Position numbers and translations under genes: made by a program | Notes under the pieces: generated by a model | Told to the model about the DNA's origin: nothing | Database searches by the model: none | Seen by the model: the letters and a program-made list of their open reading frames with translations, nothing else | Part shown: one piece after another, positions 1-7,614 of the stretch | Numbering within the stretch: position 1 is the stretch's first letter | How the letters are laid out: every line of letters begins with the position of its first letter | Virus record (IMG/VR): IMGVR_UViG_3300025769_000770 | Location: 1 to 25,264 of that record | Source of the DNA: a virus | Strand: one strand, 5' to 3' | DNA: 25,264 nucleotides

Positions 1-966
1 ATAAGAGCGAAGTTAAAATCTCAAGAAGTGAATCGCTCCACTTCCAACACAGGCGGAGACAACGCCATCTACCCACACTGGAACATAGCAGAAGGATCAG
101 AAGCAGTGGTCAGGTTCCTACCAGACAAGGACGAGACCAACACATTCTTCTGGACTGAGAGGAACATGATCAAGTTACCGTTCGCGGGCATCAAGGGTCA
201 GACCGACTCTAGACCAGTGACAGTGCAGGTACCGTGCATGGAGATGTATGGCAAGACTTGTCCAGTGCTCACAGAAGTGAGACCGTGGTTCAAAGACAAG
301 AGCATGGAAGACATGGGCAGAAAATACTGGAAAAAGAAAAGTTACATTTTCCAAGGATTTGTCACAACTAATCCGTTAGCGGAAGACACGACACCTGAGA
401 ATCCGATCAGAAGATTCATCATCGGACCTCAGATCTTCAACATAATCAGAGGGGCACTGATGGATCCAGAGATGGAGGAAATGCCAACTGACTACTTGAA
501 GGGTGTTGACTTCAGGATCACCAAGACCACAAAAGGTGGTTACGCTGACTACTCAACATCAAAATGGTCAAGAAGGGAAAGACCGTTGGACGAGGCTGAA
601 AGAGCCGCGATCGACACACACGGGTTACACAACCTGGGTGACTTCAGACCAAAAGAGCCAACCGAGGCAGAGGTCAAGATAATCAAAGAATTATTCGAGA
701 AATCTGTTGAAGGTGAGGCATATGATCTCGAACAGTACGGACAGTACTTCAGACCAGCGGGAGTGGCTTACAATAAACCACAGACACCTGTTGCGGAAGC
801 ACCAGCGACCACGACGGCAACTGCATCTGAACCTGCTCCAGCAGTGAGTCAAACTGCACCAGCACCACAACCAGAGGCGGCCCCGGCAACGGCGGCACCC
901 GCGGGTGACAGTGCCAAGAGGGCGGAAGACATACTGAAACTGATCAGATCAAGACAAGCGAAATAA
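1..966 (+). CDS. 32: Single-stranded DNA binding protein gp32, 5' end cut by the window
   Basis: This is a T4 gp32-like protein, which coats single-stranded DNA and organises replication and recombination proteins on it. The frame is open from base 1 and continues through a GTG at 28, so the true start lies upstream and that GTG should not be taken as the start. Visible signs are an AIYPHWNI-type opening of the OB-fold core, a run of aromatic and basic residues (FFWTERNMIKLPF), and a cysteine pair in CMEMYGKTCPVL that could be half of the gp32 zinc site. After the core comes a long Ala/Pro/Thr-rich linker and a short basic end (AKRAEDILKLIRSRQAK). T4 gp32 instead ends in an acidic tail. It lies 12 bases before the next gene, in the recombination block. 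Family call is confident; the zinc ligands are inferred. Confidence 0.9.
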   Translation: MRAKLKSQEVNRSTSNTGGDNAIYPHWNIAEGSEAVVRFLPDKDETNTFFWTERNMIKLPFAGIKGQTDSRPVTVQVPCMEMYGKTCPVLTEVRPWFKDKSMEDMGRKYWKKKSYIFQGFVTTNPLAEDTTPENPIRRFIIGPQIFNIIRGALMDPEMEEMPTDYLKGVDFRITKTTKGGYADYSTSKWSRRERPLDEAERAAIDTHGLHNLGDFRPKEPTEAEVKIIKELFEKSVEGEAYDLEQYGQYFRPAGVAYNKPQTPVAEAPATTTATASEPAPAVSQTAPAPQPEAAPATAAPAGDSAKRAEDILKLIRSRQAK

Positions 967-978
967 TCTGACAAAAAA

Positions 979-1800
979 ATGCTATACGAGATAGACGGAA
1001 AACCCGCTTTCCGTATAGATCTTTATGATCACGCCGTTGCCTATAAATGGAAAAACTTAATTGAATCCATTTATGTCGGCGACGGCGAGGACATAGATCA
1101 TAAGAGAAGTTTTTTTTCATTATGGCAAGAAAGTGAAATACAACTTCTGTTGTTAGAAACAATAAAAAAAATAAATTCCTTTTTGAAAAAGGATTTTATA
1201 AGCATACCCAAAAACATCAACTGGAAAGATCAAAAGTTTTACAATAACCTCCACATGAAATTTGAAACATTATCAGGAGAATTTGATAACCCTACAAAAC
1301 TTATGAAAATTGCTCCTATGGACATCAAAGAAAGTGTTCGAGATCTAAATTATTGTGTACACGTCTTAGAACAAAGATCATTTGGACGTATTGAAAAAAA
1401 GTTGCCTATTCAATGGACAAAGAAAAGAAACTTAACCTTAAGAGAAAAACTTACTGATGATGAATACGAGTTAATCCAGTTTCATCAAACAAAAAATAAA
1501 GTTTATCTATCTTACAACGAGCTTGGAAAGTCTTATATTGATCTGTACAAAGACAATCTGCCCATAGACTACGCGGCAACAAAAAATAATCATTACATTG
1601 GGGCTGATATCTTTATCTCACTGCAGAATAAAAAAAATATTTTTCCTATAGGTTTTTTCAAATGGGCAAATGAAAATAAAATAGATCCATATGAAAAGAA
1701 ACATGGTATTGGATTAATAGAAATTGGTAAAGTAGAACTTATTGACATTGACCATTTGACAAAAGACAGCAAGATAGATATAATACTAGAAAGGAAATAA
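979..1800 (+). CDS. Conserved-looking hypothetical protein, AT-rich gene
   Basis: I do not recognise the family of this 273-aa protein. It starts at an ATG after a short A-rich leader and ends 3 bases before uvsX, so it is probably co-transcribed with gp32 and uvsX. It looks soluble, with no signal peptide or membrane segment. The sequence mixes Lys/Asn/Ile-rich stretches with aromatic segments such as YNNLHMKFETLSGEFDNPTK and NNHYIGADIFISLQ. The DNA is clearly richer in A/T than gp32 or uvsX on either side, with many ATT, TTT and AAA codons. That could mean a different origin or simply weaker codon selection. Its place between two recombination genes hints at a DNA-related role, but nothing in the sequence proves one. 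Confidence 0.8.
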   Translation: MLYEIDGKPAFRIDLYDHAVAYKWKNLIESIYVGDGEDIDHKRSFFSLWQESEIQLLLLETIKKINSFLKKDFISIPKNINWKDQKFYNNLHMKFETLSGEFDNPTKLMKIAPMDIKESVRDLNYCVHVLEQRSFGRIEKKLPIQWTKKRNLTLREKLTDDEYELIQFHQTKNKVYLSYNELGKSYIDLYKDNLPIDYAATKNNHYIGADIFISLQNKKNIFPIGFFKWANENKIDPYEKKHGIGLIEIGKVELIDIDHLTKDSKIDIILERK

Positions 1801-1803
1801 AAA

Positions 1804-2910
1804 ATGACAAAAGTGTTTGACGCAACAAAATTCAGAAAAAGCATAACAAAATCAATACAGGGGCTGGGCATAGGATTCAGCGATCCCACAGACTGGATCA
1901 GTACAGGAAACTATGCGCTGAACTATCTAATGACGAGTGATTTCAATAAAGGAATACCATTAGGTAAGGTCACGGTACTTGCAGGAGAATCGGGTGCAGG
2001 TAAATCATACATAGCATCAGGAAACATAATCAAGAACGCACAAGCGCAGGGCATCTTTGTGATCTTGATAGACACAGAGAACGCACTTGACGAGACATGG
2101 CTACAGGCACTGGGCGTTGACACGTCAGAAGAAAAACTCCTAAAATTAAGCATGTCAATGGTGGACGACGTGGCAAAGACCATATCCGAATTCATGAAAG
2201 GCTACAAGGAACAACACGCTGATAACAAAGAAGGTGCTCCCAAAGTTCTTTTCGTGATAGACAGTTTGGGCATGATGCTGACGCCAACGGATGTTAACCA
2301 ATTCGAAGCGGGAGACATGAAAGGTGACCTTGGTAGGAAGCCAAAGGCTCTCACCGCACTTGTCAGGAACTGTGTAAACATGTTTGGAAGTTGGAACGTG
2401 GGACTGATAGCCACAAACCACACCTATGCATCACAGGACATGTTTGATCCAGATGATAAGATATCCGGTGGGCAGGGTTTCATATATGCCAGTTCTATCG
2501 TGATAGCAATGAAGAAATTGAAGCTCAAAGAAGACGAGAAAGGCAACAAGATATCAGAGGTAAGGGGTATCAGGGCGGCGTGTAAGGTAATGAAGACCAG
2601 ATATGCCAAACCATTCGAGGGTGTACAAGTCAAGATCCCTTATGACACGGGAATGGATCCGTACAGTGGACTGGTTGACCTATTCGAGAAGAAGGGAATA
2701 TTGGTACAGACCGGAAACAGGCTGAAATACGTAGACCCACAGGGCAAGGAACACATAGACTTCAGGAAAGCCTGGACCGGTGATAAATTAGATATGATAA
2801 TGGCGAACTTCAAAGAAAGCACAGAAGCGAAAGTGGAAAGTGTGGAAGAATCACCAAAATCAAAGGCAAAAAAAACCCAAACCAAGGAAGAGGAAACTGA
2901 AGAGCAATGA
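1804..2910 (+). CDS. uvsX: UvsX RecA-like recombinase
   Basis: UvsX is the T4-type RecA/Rad51 homologue. It forms filaments on single-stranded DNA displaced from gp32 and catalyses strand invasion for recombination-dependent replication and repair. The 368-aa length is near that of T4 UvsX. Walker A is GESGAGKS at residues 61-68. A Walker B-like strand, VLFVIDSLGMM, lies at about 148-158, and the ISGGQGFIYASS segment resembles the RecA L2 region. The C-terminal 30 or so residues are a Lys/Glu-rich charged tail. The stop overlaps the next start by ATGA, implying translational coupling to the small protein and the UvsY-like protein downstream. The assignment is secure at family level. Confidence 0.95.
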   Translation: MTKVFDATKFRKSITKSIQGLGIGFSDPTDWISTGNYALNYLMTSDFNKGIPLGKVTVLAGESGAGKSYIASGNIIKNAQAQGIFVILIDTENALDETWLQALGVDTSEEKLLKLSMSMVDDVAKTISEFMKGYKEQHADNKEGAPKVLFVIDSLGMMLTPTDVNQFEAGDMKGDLGRKPKALTALVRNCVNMFGSWNVGLIATNHTYASQDMFDPDDKISGGQGFIYASSIVIAMKKLKLKEDEKGNKISEVRGIRAACKVMKTRYAKPFEGVQVKIPYDTGMDPYSGLVDLFEKKGILVQTGNRLKYVDPQGKEHIDFRKAWTGDKLDMIMANFKESTEAKVESVEESPKSKAKKTQTKEEETEEQ

Positions 2911-3140
2911 TTGATTTCACACACGAAGACATAGAGAGATTATGGAACTCGATCACACATTACGTGCCTGAGAGATCCAAAATGGATGCGGCCATAGACT
3001 TCATAAAGAGTCTCGAAGACATCGGCATTGAAGTCGATGAGATAAAAGCATCAGCAGAATATGATCCCAAACTCGAGGAAGCCATCAACACAGTGTTTGA
3101 AAAAGAGGACGATGTAGAAGAATACACCGAGGACGAATGA
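2907..3140 (+). CDS. Small acidic hypothetical protein after uvsX
   Basis: This 77-aa protein is strongly acidic, with many Glu/Asp residues and an acidic end (EKEDDVEEYTEDE). It shows no cysteine motif, membrane segment or signal. Both its start and stop use ATGA overlaps, joining it to uvsX before it and the UvsY-like gene after it, so the three are almost certainly translated as one unit. I do not recognise the family. A small acidic partner of UvsX or of the mediator protein would fit the position, but that is inference from context alone. Confidence 0.75.
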   Translation: MIDFTHEDIERLWNSITHYVPERSKMDAAIDFIKSLEDIGIEVDEIKASAEYDPKLEEAINTVFEKEDDVEEYTEDE

Positions 3141-3598
3141 TCAACTGGTACAGTGAAGTAAGTAGGAGCCTGGCAAAGATACCAGACTGCGTGGCCTACT
3201 TCGACAAGGAACTGTTGGAAGCCAGGAAGCAGTGCAAGATCTACGGCAACCTTGAAAGGGCAAGTGCGGCATTACCCGGAATTGTGGAAGAGAGATTCAG
3301 CCAACTGCAACAGTTAGAAGCGATACTGGAATACCTAAACATAGAACTGAGGAGATTAAGATCAAAAACATTCCGCAAATTCCTGGAGAACTACAACAGG
3401 GCACTGTCCAGCCGAGACGCTGAGAAGTACGTTGACGGTGAAGATGACGTGGTCGACTTAACCAAAATTGTAAACGACTTCGCACTGTTGCGTAACCAAT
3501 GGCTGGGAATAACAAAAGGACTTGATCAGAAGCAATGGCAGATAACCAACATCGTCAAACTGAGGGTGGCGGGAATGGAAGATGCTGACATTAAATAG
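3137..3598 (+). CDS. UvsY-like recombination mediator (tentative)
   Basis: T4 UvsY is a 137-aa protein that loads UvsX onto gp32-coated single-stranded DNA. This 153-aa protein has similar size and alpha-helical character. Its C-terminal half, about residues 85-150, can be lined up by eye with T4 UvsY: a Tyr/Arg-rich helix, then DVVDLTKIVNDFALLRNQWLG followed by a helix ending in IVKLRVAGMED, against UvsY's DVLKVDTSLQYWGILLDF and a helix ending in IQDMRAFEAG. The N-terminal half is a charged coiled-coil-like helix (residues 50-80). It sits in an ATGA-coupled run after uvsX, which suits a mediator. The match is weak, so a lineage-specific protein in the same place is possible. Confidence 0.5.
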   Translation: MINWYSEVSRSLAKIPDCVAYFDKELLEARKQCKIYGNLERASAALPGIVEERFSQLQQLEAILEYLNIELRRLRSKTFRKFLENYNRALSSRDAEKYVDGEDDVVDLTKIVNDFALLRNQWLGITKGLDQKQWQITNIVKLRVAGMEDADIK

Positions 3599-4145
3599 AT
3601 ACGATCTTATTTCATTCCTACCTAAAAATTCACACGTAATAGAAATAGGTGTCGACAAGGGCGACTTTTCAAAACACATTTTAAAAAAATCAAATCCAAA
3701 AAAAATATTTCTTATTGATCCGTGGATCGAGATGCTCGACATTCAAAACGTAAATGAAAGTCATAGTAAAAAATACAACATGGTAAAAGAAATCTTTTCA
3801 AAAGATCCCCGTGTAGTAATTTTGAAAAAATCAAGTGTTGAGGCTTTGACTGACATTGAAGATAGATCTATAGATTGGGTTTACATCGACGGTGACCACA
3901 AATACGAATCTTGCCTCGCAGATCTACAAAATTACGCAAATAAAATAAAAGACGACGGATACATCTGCGGACACGATTGGGTAACAAGACCAAAAAAAGG
4001 GTTTGGTGTAAATCAAGCAGTTGAAGACTTTATAAAAAAATCGGGTTTTGTTTTGTGTGGATTAACCAACGAAGAAAATTTTAAATCCTACGTCATAGCA
4101 AAAAATAAATCAGCAAAAGAAAAATTTTTAAATGAAATCAAATAG
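3582..4145 (+). CDS. Class I SAM-dependent methyltransferase (Methyltransf_24 type)
   Basis: This 187-aa protein has a Rossmann-type methyltransferase fold. Motif I is VIEIGVDKGDF at residues 19-29, which would bind S-adenosylmethionine. The acidic end of strand two is in FLIDPW (43-48), and a metal- or substrate-linked WVYIDGDHKY segment lies at 99-108, followed by GYICGHDW. That IDGDH signature is typical of the small methyltransferases found in sugar and surface-polysaccharide clusters. The start overlaps the end of the UvsY-like gene by 17 bases and the stop overlaps the HAD gene by 14. The DNA is very A/T-rich compared with uvsX, suggesting a separate origin. The substrate is unknown; a sugar is inferred from the glycosyltransferase neighbours. 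Confidence 0.85.
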   Translation: MLTLNRYDLISFLPKNSHVIEIGVDKGDFSKHILKKSNPKKIFLIDPWIEMLDIQNVNESHSKKYNMVKEIFSKDPRVVILKKSSVEALTDIEDRSIDWVYIDGDHKYESCLADLQNYANKIKDDGYICGHDWVTRPKKGFGVNQAVEDFIKKSGFVLCGLTNEENFKSYVIAKNKSAKEKFLNEIK

Positions 4146-4755
4146 AATAATACTTACAGATGTAGACGGAGTGCTTCTTGAATGGGAACATCATTTCACT
4201 AAGTGGATGTTGCAGAAATCCTACTTTGACGACGATGGCAATAGATACTATCCACACAGACTCTTGCCAAACAAACAAGACGAATACGAGATGGCGAAGA
4301 GGTTTGGTTTAACCAAGGATGAGATTCGTGCTCTTATAAGAGAGTTCAACCGTAGTGCCTGGATGGGAACACAGAAGCCCATGTTAGGATCGCAGACCTG
4401 GGTCAAGTTGTTGGCCGCGGAAGGATGGACGTTCATACCCATAACATCACAGACGTCAGACATACCAGCACAGGAGTTGCGTAAGCGGAGACTGGGCGAA
4501 CTGTTTGGGGATCACGTGTTCACAAATTACCATATCCTGGGCACGGGTGCGGACAAAGATTCAGCATTAGCGGAATTCCACGATACCGGGCTGTATTGGG
4601 TCGAGGACAAGCCAAACAACGCTGTAGCCGGGCTCAAATACGGTTTAAAGCCTATATTATTTGACCATTCATACAATAAAGACTTCGAACATCCAGATAT
4701 CATACGAGTAAATAATTGGCAGGAAATACACAAATTATTATCGGGAAGATCATGA
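4132..4755 (+). CDS. HAD-superfamily phosphatase-like hydrolase
   Basis: HAD enzymes hydrolyse phosphate esters through an aspartyl-phosphate intermediate. Motif I is visible as LTDVDGVLL, with the nucleophile Asp10 and general acid Asp12. Motif II is probably the Ser/Thr in PITSQTS (103-108), motif III Lys142, and motif IV the acidic pair Glu158-Asp159 in YWVEDKPNNA. Between motifs I and II lies a helical cap of about 85 residues. The 207-aa length suits small phage HAD hydrolases such as nucleotide or sugar phosphatases. It overlaps the upstream methyltransferase by 14 bases and the downstream glycosyltransferase by ATGA. The substrate could be a nucleotide or an activated-sugar precursor; the sequence does not decide. 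Confidence 0.75.
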   Translation: MKSNRIILTDVDGVLLEWEHHFTKWMLQKSYFDDDGNRYYPHRLLPNKQDEYEMAKRFGLTKDEIRALIREFNRSAWMGTQKPMLGSQTWVKLLAAEGWTFIPITSQTSDIPAQELRKRRLGELFGDHVFTNYHILGTGADKDSALAEFHDTGLYWVEDKPNNAVAGLKYGLKPILFDHSYNKDFEHPDIIRVNNWQEIHKLLSGRS

Positions 4756-5429
4756 AAGTTTACGTAGGTTGGGACAGCAGGGAGGACATAGCGTACCAAG
4801 TTTGCGAGCATTCGATCAAACGCAGAGATCCTGCCGCGGAAGTACATCCACTAAAACAGAACGAGATGCGACAGCAGGGAATCTACACCAGAGACGTAGA
4901 TAAACTGGCATCAACGGAATTCACCTTCACTAGATTCTTCGTGCCTTACCTGAACGATTTCAAAGGATGGGCGGTGTTCTGTGACTGCGACTTCGTGTGG
5001 AAAATACCCGCGAAAGAACTGGAACAGTACTGCGATGACTCCAAGGCCGTGGTGTGCGTACAACACGACTACACACCAGAGGACGGATCCATCAAAATGG
5101 ACGGTCAGATACAGACAGCATACCCTAGGAAGAACTGGAGTAGTATGGTTCTGTGGAACTGCGGTCACGAGAGCAACAAGATGCTGACTCCCGAATTCCT
5201 AAACAAACAGACACCAAAGTTTCTACACAGGTTCTCGTGGTTAGAGGATTCGGAAATTGGTTCACTGCCGCATGCTTACAACTGGTTGGTAGGATGGTAC
5301 AAGGAACCTAAGGATGGTGTCCCAAAGATACTTCACTACACAGAGGGTGGACCATGGTTTGACGGCTACCGAGATTGCGAATACTCCGATGATTGGAAGA
5401 AGGAGGTAATAAACTTATTCAGCGCATGA
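4752..5429 (+). CDS. Glycosyltransferase, GT-A/GT8-like
   Basis: This 225-aa protein resembles small GT-A-fold glycosyltransferases. It opens with MKVYVGWDSREDIAYQV, like many GT8-type proteins. It then has a TRFFVPYL segment (60-67) and an acidic FCDCDF motif whose Asp78-Cys-Asp80 is in the place of the metal- and nucleotide-sugar-binding DxD. The late KILHYTEGGPW segment resembles the conserved C-terminal His region of such enzymes. I chose the ATG at 4752 rather than the in-frame one 36 bases upstream because it gives an ATGA overlap with the previous stop and puts the first beta strand at the N-terminus. The donor sugar and acceptor cannot be read from the sequence. Confidence 0.8.
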   Translation: MKVYVGWDSREDIAYQVCEHSIKRRDPAAEVHPLKQNEMRQQGIYTRDVDKLASTEFTFTRFFVPYLNDFKGWAVFCDCDFVWKIPAKELEQYCDDSKAVVCVQHDYTPEDGSIKMDGQIQTAYPRKNWSSMVLWNCGHESNKMLTPEFLNKQTPKFLHRFSWLEDSEIGSLPHAYNWLVGWYKEPKDGVPKILHYTEGGPWFDGYRDCEYSDDWKKEVINLFSA

Positions 5430-5953
5430 TAAATCTATCAGAACTCAACAAAAAATTTAATACCGACAAGGGAGGTAAGCACTGTTATCTACAGAAATAC
5501 TATCAACCAACATTTTTACCCTTGAGGGAATCCACTAGGAAACTCTTAGAGATAGGTGTATACGAAGGAGCGTCGATAAGATTATGGAGAGAATTTTTTA
5601 TAAACTCTGAGATCTATGCAATGGAAATACTACAGAAAAGGGCGGGCATGTTTAATAACGATGACAAAGTTCATCTCACAATTGGCAGTTCGATTGACAA
5701 AAAGTCTTATCAAAATATACCAGAGGACCTTGACATTGTAATCGATGACGGTTCACACAAACCCGAGGATCAGTATAACACATTCAAAGTCGCTTATGAG
5801 TACCTCAAACAGGGAGGTGTGTATGTGATCGAGGATGTAAGAGACATATCTAGGTTGCAGGAACTACTGGAATCTTACAAGCACAAGACAACGATACACG
5901 ATTTCAGACAGTATGGCGAACCAGACACCGTGATTTTTGAAATTATAAAATAA
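5426..5953 (+). CDS. SAM-dependent methyltransferase, TylF/macrocin O-methyltransferase-like
   Basis: This 175-aa protein has SAM motif I as LLEIGVYEGASIRLW (40-54), an acidic AMEI segment (65-68), and the metal-site-like VIDDGSHKPEDQYNTF (105-120), followed by GGVYVIEDVRD. The DDGSH signature is shared with sugar O-methyltransferases of the macrocin type and related cephalosporin-hydroxylase-like proteins. The N-terminal LNKKFNTDKG resembles the start of that family. The ATG at 5426 gives an ATGA overlap with the glycosyltransferase and is preferred to the in-frame ATG at 5393, which would add 11 residues inside the previous gene. It is the last plus-strand gene before a convergent junction of only 14 bases, where I see no obvious terminator. 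Confidence 0.85.
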   Translation: MINLSELNKKFNTDKGGKHCYLQKYYQPTFLPLRESTRKLLEIGVYEGASIRLWREFFINSEIYAMEILQKRAGMFNNDDKVHLTIGSSIDKKSYQNIPEDLDIVIDDGSHKPEDQYNTFKVAYEYLKQGGVYVIEDVRDISRLQELLESYKHKTTIHDFRQYGEPDTVIFEIIK

Positions 5954-5967
5954 TCGGATGTATCAAA

Positions 5968-6666
5968 TCAGATAGAATTAAAAAGTTTCTTGGCTTCATT
6001 CAACATACCATAATTTGATTGAAATTTTTTTTGACCACTAGCGTGCCCAAAGTAACATTTAATACCATTCTTCTTGTTATATCTCCAATCCATTTTTTCC
6101 ACCCCAACGCCAGACTCAAGCATGGCATAAATTAATTGCTCGTTGTCATCTCCCCTGAGATTACGATAATCTAGATGGGGTTTCATTGTTTCAACAGCAC
6201 ATTGATTCAGCATAAACACACCAGCATTAAATCTATCTCGTTGGAGGACAGCGGGATCAAACTTTTCAAGACACGTGTCTATGGCACGATCCTTGTGATA
6301 TGCCATCGTGTTTTTATTTGCTATCCTATCGTGCACAGGTTTGAAAGTTTCCAACGAAGGGTATTCCTCAAAAACATTGGGAGAATTGGGCCACACAATT
6401 ACATCAGTATCGAGATATAGTATATGATCGTACTGCCTCCACCATGCCTCATTAAAAAAAAGGTCAAATCTTTCAAATGTGGGGTGTATCCAGTTTATTT
6501 TAGGAGACGTACACAACTTGTAATCAACACCAATTTTTTCAGCATATTGTCTTACAGATTTTGTAGAGAATATATAAAGTTCTTCATTAACTCCTATTTG
6601 ATTGTAATCAGGGTTGGCATAACCATCTGTCGAAATAAAAAACTGGACTATTAGACATCGAGCCAT
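5968..6666 (-). CDS. Glycosyltransferase with DTD motif, minus strand
   Basis: This 232-aa protein looks like a GT-A-fold enzyme. A LYLDTDVIVWPN segment holds Asp86-Thr-Asp88, the DxD motif that would bind metal and nucleotide sugar. Before it lie a YAEKIGVDYKLC segment and a run of aromatic residues (FERFDLFFNEAWW). After it comes a HxG-type segment near the C-terminus (KCYFGHASGQKKF), a region that often touches the nucleotide. The start codon directly abuts the stop of the capsule-like gene upstream on the same strand, so the two form a minus-strand operon. The gene is A/T-rich. It resembles the plus-strand DxD enzymes in the island only at motif level. Confidence 0.8.
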   Translation of the reverse strand: MARCLIVQFFISTDGYANPDYNQIGVNEELYIFSTKSVRQYAEKIGVDYKLCTSPKINWIHPTFERFDLFFNEAWWRQYDHILYLDTDVIVWPNSPNVFEEYPSLETFKPVHDRIANKNTMAYHKDRAIDTCLEKFDPAVLQRDRFNAGVFMLNQCAVETMKPHLDYRNLRGDDNEQLIYAMLESGVGVEKMDWRYNKKNGIKCYFGHASGQKKFQSNYGMLNEAKKLFNSI

Positions 6667-7479
6667 TTATAATATTCCTTTGTCCATTAGTATCTCAACT
6701 GCTGTTCCGTTCTCGAACTCCTCGGGTGTGAACTGTTGGTAAGCCAGGCTGTACAGCCACGGTTCTGGCTCTCCGTAGTAAGGGTTCTCTATGTCTGATA
6801 GCTCTGTGCTTGCCACGTCCGTCGCAAAACTTTTCTCATGACAGAATACCGGAATCCCTTGGCACGTGGCCTCCACTGCCGCTATGGAACAACTGGTAAC
6901 CACACACCAGGCCTCCTTGAGGTCCTCAGATAGGGGTACCTTGGCCTCGCTTGGTCCTGACGTACCCCTGCCCCTAGGCTTGTGTCGAAGTCGGATTGGT
7001 CTGTCTGTGTATCTCTTGATTTGTTCTATGGTTTCGTTGGTCCAGTTTGGTCTATCTAGGTAGTCGTGCATGCCCACACTACTGGGACAAACCAAAATGT
7101 ATTTGCCGGTGAAGTTAGGAGCCTTGATCTTGATTCCAAATTTTTCAAATCTATCTGCCTTGCAGTTTTTCAAGTAAGGCACATGTATAGCATTCCTGCA
7201 GACACGCCAATAATGATTGTTTGGTCTTAAATTACTGTTGTCAAATCTCCCAAAGTAGGGAGTGTCAGTGAACCAGAAGTTATGATTTCGTGCTTCCAAT
7301 TTCTTCACCATTTCTCTGTTGTTGCCAACGAATCCCCAGAACATGCTGTTGTTCACCGGATCTGTTTCTACAGCGTTGTTTAACTTTGTGACCTGATCTG
7401 GCCAGGATCGTTCAACGCCATTGAACACTTCCCATGCTTTACTTTTTTTATTATTAAATGGTGCGTAGATGGTAAGCAT
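6667..7479 (-). CDS. Capsule-synthesis-like glycosyltransferase family, copy A
   Basis: This 270-aa protein is one of four related proteins in the island. The shared core is a TDRPIRLRHKP segment (158-168), then an AWCVVTSCSIAAVEATCQGIPVFC segment (190-213), an Asp-Ile-Glu-Asn-Pro segment (229-233) and a SLAYQQFTPEEFENGTA segment (244-260). A cryptic Ser/Asn-rich motif followed by an Ala/Glu helix and GIPVF is what capsule polysaccharide synthesis (KpsS-like) and CDP-glycerol transferase-like GT-B enzymes show in the nucleotide-binding half. Copies A and B also share a weaker N-terminal half with an FTDTPYFG / MDHGYFT segment. A Shine-Dalgarno-like AGGA lies 8 bases upstream of the ATG. Family function is inferred; activity is not shown. 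Confidence 0.75.
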   Translation of the reverse strand: MLTIYAPFNNKKSKAWEVFNGVERSWPDQVTKLNNAVETDPVNNSMFWGFVGNNREMVKKLEARNHNFWFTDTPYFGRFDNSNLRPNNHYWRVCRNAIHVPYLKNCKADRFEKFGIKIKAPNFTGKYILVCPSSVGMHDYLDRPNWTNETIEQIKRYTDRPIRLRHKPRGRGTSGPSEAKVPLSEDLKEAWCVVTSCSIAAVEATCQGIPVFCHEKSFATDVASTELSDIENPYYGEPEPWLYSLAYQQFTPEEFENGTAVEILMDKGIL

Positions 7480-7585
7480 CTAAAAGGTCCTTTGGTTGTT
7501 GCGCAAGTATCTTGCTGGTAAATGTTTCTACTGCGTCTTTAAAACGTGGTGTAAGAAAATTATGACAGTTTGAAAATAATAACAT
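7454..7585 (-). CDS. Possible 43-aa protein upstream of copy A
   Basis: A short open frame on the minus strand begins at an ATG (complement of 7583-7585) and ends at a TAA (complement of 7454-7456), overlapping the start of copy A by 26 bases in another frame. The product begins MLLFSNCHNFLTPRF and continues with a helical KDAVETFTSKILAQQPKDLLDAY segment, which looks protein-like rather than random. If real, it would couple translation into copy A and fill nearly all of the space between the divergent genes. There is no strong ribosome binding site. It could also be a remnant of a longer gene, or chance. Confidence 0.4.
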   Translation of the reverse strand: MLLFSNCHNFLTPRFKDAVETFTSKILAQQPKDLLDAYHLRTI

Positions 7586-7607
7586 AAAGGTTATTTTACA
7601 GTATAAT
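7579..7607 (+). promoter_or_regulatory. Possible sigma70-type promoter before the GT61 gene
   Basis: TATAAT lies at 7602-7607. With a 17-base spacer, the -35 position reads ATAACA (7579-7584), which matches TTGACA at four of six positions. The -10 box ends only 7 bases before the ATG at 7615, so transcription would begin at or next to the start codon and give a nearly leaderless mRNA. It sits between divergent genes, where a promoter is needed. The complementary strand also has a TATACT here that could serve the minus genes. Confidence 0.4.
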
Positions 7608-7614
7608 TATTCAT

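Noticed and set aside
28-30. GTG as the start codon of gp32
   Set aside because: The frame is open to base 1 and the N-terminal arm expected in gp32 would be missing, so the gene more likely begins before the window.
1047-1054. TATAAATG resembling a late promoter
   Set aside because: It lies inside the unknown coding gene, differs from the consensus at the last base, and has no gene start after it.
5954-5967. A terminator between the convergent genes
   Set aside because: Only 14 A/T-rich bases are present and no stem with a U tract can be drawn.
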